Shown here: positions 6,728 through 8,424 of the stretch, one piece after another
Position numbering within the stretch: the first letter of the stretch is position 1
How the letters are laid out: each line of letters begins with the position of its first letter
Source: JARRRL01 sp037380725
GTDB taxonomy: Bacteria; Pseudomonadota; Gammaproteobacteria; Pseudomonadales; JANQJO01
DNA: 8,424 bases
Direction: 5' to 3'
NCBI GenBank assembly: GCA_037380725.1
Contig: JARRRL010000153.1
Span: forward strand, 1 to 8,424
Notes under the pieces: generated by a model
Seen by the model: only the letters and a program-made list of their open reading frames with translations
Told to the model about the DNA's origin: nothing
The model's database searches: none
Made by a program: the position numbers and the translations under genes

Positions 6728-8157
6728 TGAGTACCTTCACGCAAGGCCGTCAGGTGGCTGATTGCATTGAGCAACAGGCGGTAGTTGAGTCAAAAGAAGT
6801 TGAATCAAAAGGAGTTGAATCAAAAGGAGTTGAATCTCGATCTGTTGAATCCGAAGCAGTGGATCAGGCCACTTATGAAGATATTTTGGGGCGACGCGAT
6901 CAGGCGAGCGAGCGCCTGGGTTTTGACCCACGTGGAGGTGAACGTCGACGTGTGGGGCTGGAGCATACGGGATTGGGTTGTGTTGGCGAATCAACGACAC
7001 CCGTGCGTTTGCTGATTGTTTCGGATACTGAGCCCTATCGCAATGGTGTGGGTGCGTATTATGCGGATTTAATGGCGGACATTGAGCCACTGCTCAGTGC
7101 CGTTGATATATGCTGTCCCTCCACGGCTTCGCTGGATTTGGCGTCGAGTTGGCCGTGGTCGCGTGGCATATCGTTTCCCATGCCAGGTGATACGACTCAA
7201 CGGGTTCGATTGCCGCATGTCCCGACATTGACGCGCCACATTCATAAATTTCGACCCGATGTGATTGTGTCAGCAACGCCAGGCGGATATGGCATTATGG
7301 CTGCGCACATTGGACGTCAATTGGGCGTCAAAGTATTTGCGGGGTTTCACACGTGCTTTACCCAGATTGCGCGCTTATATTGGCGTCGATGGCGTTGCTT
7401 AGGTGCCCGTGGACTGTCCTTAGCTTGTCACCACGTGCTATTCAGTATGGCGGACGAGGTGCTGGTGAACTCCCCAGATATGATGCGTTTGGCTCGGGAG
7501 CACGGCGCGCGGCGGGTGCGCTTAGTGGGCACGCCGGTGACGCCGAAGTACTTGAGCACGCCGGTTCGGCGATTGCCAACGTCCGTTGAAAAAGTGTTGT
7601 TTGTTGGACGTTTGGCGGCGGAGAAAAACATCGAAGCGGTGGTGAGAGCCGCCATTTCTTTGCCACATATGCAATTCTCTTTTGTGGGGGATGGTCCAGA
7701 ACGTCGTAAATTGGAGCGCATCAGCCGTTCTTTACCGAATGTGCGTTTGCACGGTTGGGTGGATCGATCGGCGATGGATCGAGTCTTGGATGATCACGAT
7801 GTGTTGGTCTTGCCCAGCCGGATTGAGAGTTTTGGTACTGTGGCGCTTGAGGCCATGGCTCGCCAACGATTGGTGATTGTTTCCCCTGCGTGTGGTATTA
7901 CCGAGTGGCCGTGTTTGCGTGGTGGCTTGCGCGTGATGGATCCGCAGGAGACCTTGACAGAGGCATTGATTGATGTATCAAGATTAAATGCGTTTGGTCT
8001 ATTTTCTCAAGGTGCCTTAGCGCGGGCAGCGGTTCGGCAGCACGTGTTGTGGAATCGTCGATTGTGGTCAACGGCACTGGTTGAGCCTGTTCAGGCGTGG
8101 TCGCGCAGTGCGGTGTGGAGAGCTTGTGCTCGTGACATGTTGACGGGTTGGTTATGA
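6727..8157 (+). CDS. GT4-family (GT-B fold) glycosyltransferase with repeat-containing N-terminal extension
   Basis: Predicted retaining glycosyltransferase moving a sugar from a nucleotide donor to a lipid or glycan at the cytoplasmic membrane face. It has 476 residues from ATG 6727. The catalytic region begins near residue 93 (VRLLIVSDTEPYRNGVGAYY), with the glycine-rich NGVGAYY of GT4 enzymes. Further motifs are AGFHT (205-209), which holds the conserved His; VGRLAAEKN (293-301); GDGPER (321-326), which contacts the donor; and SRIESFGTVALEAMA (364-378) with the E-x7-E pair, E367 and E375. The combination PGGYGIMAAHIGRQLGVKV followed by FHTCFTQIARLYW resembles diacylglycerol or phosphatidylinositol glycosyltransferases such as SqdX and PimB, so a lipid acceptor is plausible but unproven. 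Residues 1-92 are an unusual extension with a five-copy pentapeptide repeat (20-44) and no visible motif. The stop overlaps a possible ATG of the next gene (ATGA, 8154-8157). Family is secure; substrate is unknown. Confidence 0.9.
   Translation: MSTFTQGRQVADCIEQQAVVESKEVESKGVESKGVESRSVESEAVDQATYEDILGRRDQASERLGFDPRGGERRRVGLEHTGLGCVGESTTPVRLLIVSDTEPYRNGVGAYYADLMADIEPLLSAVDICCPSTASLDLASSWPWSRGISFPMPGDTTQRVRLPHVPTLTRHIHKFRPDVIVSATPGGYGIMAAHIGRQLGVKVFAGFHTCFTQIARLYWRRWRCLGARGLSLACHHVLFSMADEVLVNSPDMMRLAREHGARRVRLVGTPVTPKYLSTPVRRLPTSVEKVLFVGRLAAEKNIEAVVRAAISLPHMQFSFVGDGPERRKLERISRSLPNVRLHGWVDRSAMDRVLDDHDVLVLPSRIESFGTVALEAMARQRLVIVSPACGITEWPCLRGGLRVMDPQETLTEALIDVSRLNAFGLFSQGALARAAVRQHVLWNRRLWSTALVEPVQAWSRSAVWRACARDMLTGWL
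6784..6858 (+). repeat. 15-base in-frame tandem repeat encoding VES-type pentapeptides
   Basis: Five consecutive 15-base units encode VESKE, VESKG, VESKG, VESRS and VESEA. Units at 6799-6813 and 6814-6828 are identical (GTTGAATCAAAAGGA), 6784-6798 differs at two bases, and the last two units are more diverged. The period is a multiple of three, so copy changes lengthen or shorten the linker of the glycosyltransferase without breaking its frame. Confidence 0.92.
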
Positions 8158-8168
8158 GGGGACGGAGC

Positions 8169-8424
8169 ATGAGGCTCTCACCGTTAGGCCTGAAGGGCCA
8201 AGATGGTGCTGATAATACAGTTAGTGATAATGCTATTATTGTGCGACGCGCTATTCTCAGTGTACATGATGTGATGCCTGAAACGCTTCGTGACGTAGAA
8301 GCGATTTTATCGGGTCCATTGGCCGCGTTTGATCCAGAACGGATTCTGTTGTTGGTTGTACCAGGGTGTTCCTGGTCGAGAGGGGCATTGCAACGATTGC
8401 GCGTGTTGGCGATGTCGGGTTATG
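8169..8424 (+). CDS. DUF2334/polysaccharide-deacetylase-like protein (3' end outside the window)
   Basis: Only the first 85 residues are present. SVHDVMPETL (about 31-40) followed by LLLVVPGCSW (about 60-69) and LRVLAMSGY is the typical start of DUF2334-type members of the NodB-like polysaccharide deacetylase superfamily; the His-Asp of SVHDV is the first expected metal-site motif. Such enzymes remove N- or O-acetyl groups from sugars using a divalent metal. The rest of the catalytic residues lie beyond the window, so activity cannot be judged. Start: ATG 8169 has AGGGGA six bases upstream. An in-frame ATG at 8154, overlapping the previous stop, would add five residues. Either way the gene follows the glycosyltransferase with almost no gap and is probably in the same operon. 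The first 25 residues show no signal peptide. Confidence 0.75.
   Translation, partial: MRLSPLGLKGQDGADNTVSDNAIIVRRAILSVHDVMPETLRDVEAILSGPLAAFDPERILLLVVPGCSWSRGALQRLRVLAMSGY

Noticed and set aside
1..8424. CRISPR array, insertion sequence, tRNA or phage genes
   Set aside because: No spaced direct repeats, transposase motifs, terminal inverted repeats, tRNA cloverleaf or phage-like proteins were seen on either strand.

Overview
The window reads as a piece of a gammaproteobacterial chromosome. The reconstructed aminopeptidase N and NAD kinase both look most like the proteins of Pseudomonas, marine gammaproteobacteria and Escherichia, and nadK and pepN lying close together recalls Pseudomonas. 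Base composition is close to even. All recognisable genes are on the + strand. I cannot name the genus.

Layout. (1) 1-1487: an unrecognised protein with a long central coiled coil, a proline/methionine/tyrosine-rich linker and a Cys/His-rich C-terminal domain; its true start may lie left of the window. (2) 1488-1830: a 343-base gap without a convincing gene, holding short repeats, two GTATAC palindromes around a GC hairpin, a 10-base palindrome and weak promoter-like boxes. (3) 1831-2563: nadK (NAD kinase), broken by an internal deletion of about 160 bases that removes the central motif region and shifts the frame. (4) 2658-5347: pepN (aminopeptidase N), essentially complete but split by a one-base frameshift in an A-run at 2914-2917. 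(5) 5348-5479: a short spacer with small inverted repeats. (6) 5480 to the right edge: a tightly packed, probably co-transcribed set of three genes: a membrane-associated PAPS-type sulfotransferase, a GT4 glycosyltransferase with a pentapeptide-repeat N-terminal extension, and the start of a DUF2334/polysaccharide-deacetylase-like gene cut by the window end.

How the genes fit together. nadK and pepN are housekeeping genes (NADP supply, peptide turnover), and both carry lesions within about 600 bases of each other. Either this part of the sequence has assembly or read errors, or the locus is decaying and the cell has another NAD kinase. The last three genes read as a surface-glycoconjugate module: one enzyme adds a sugar, one could remove an acetyl group, and one could add a sulfate. 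A sulfated, de-N-acetylated glycolipid or glycan is a reasonable inference, but the substrate cannot be read from the sequence. The strongest leads are the broken nadK and this three-gene module; the coiled-coil protein is the most clearly uncharacterised gene.
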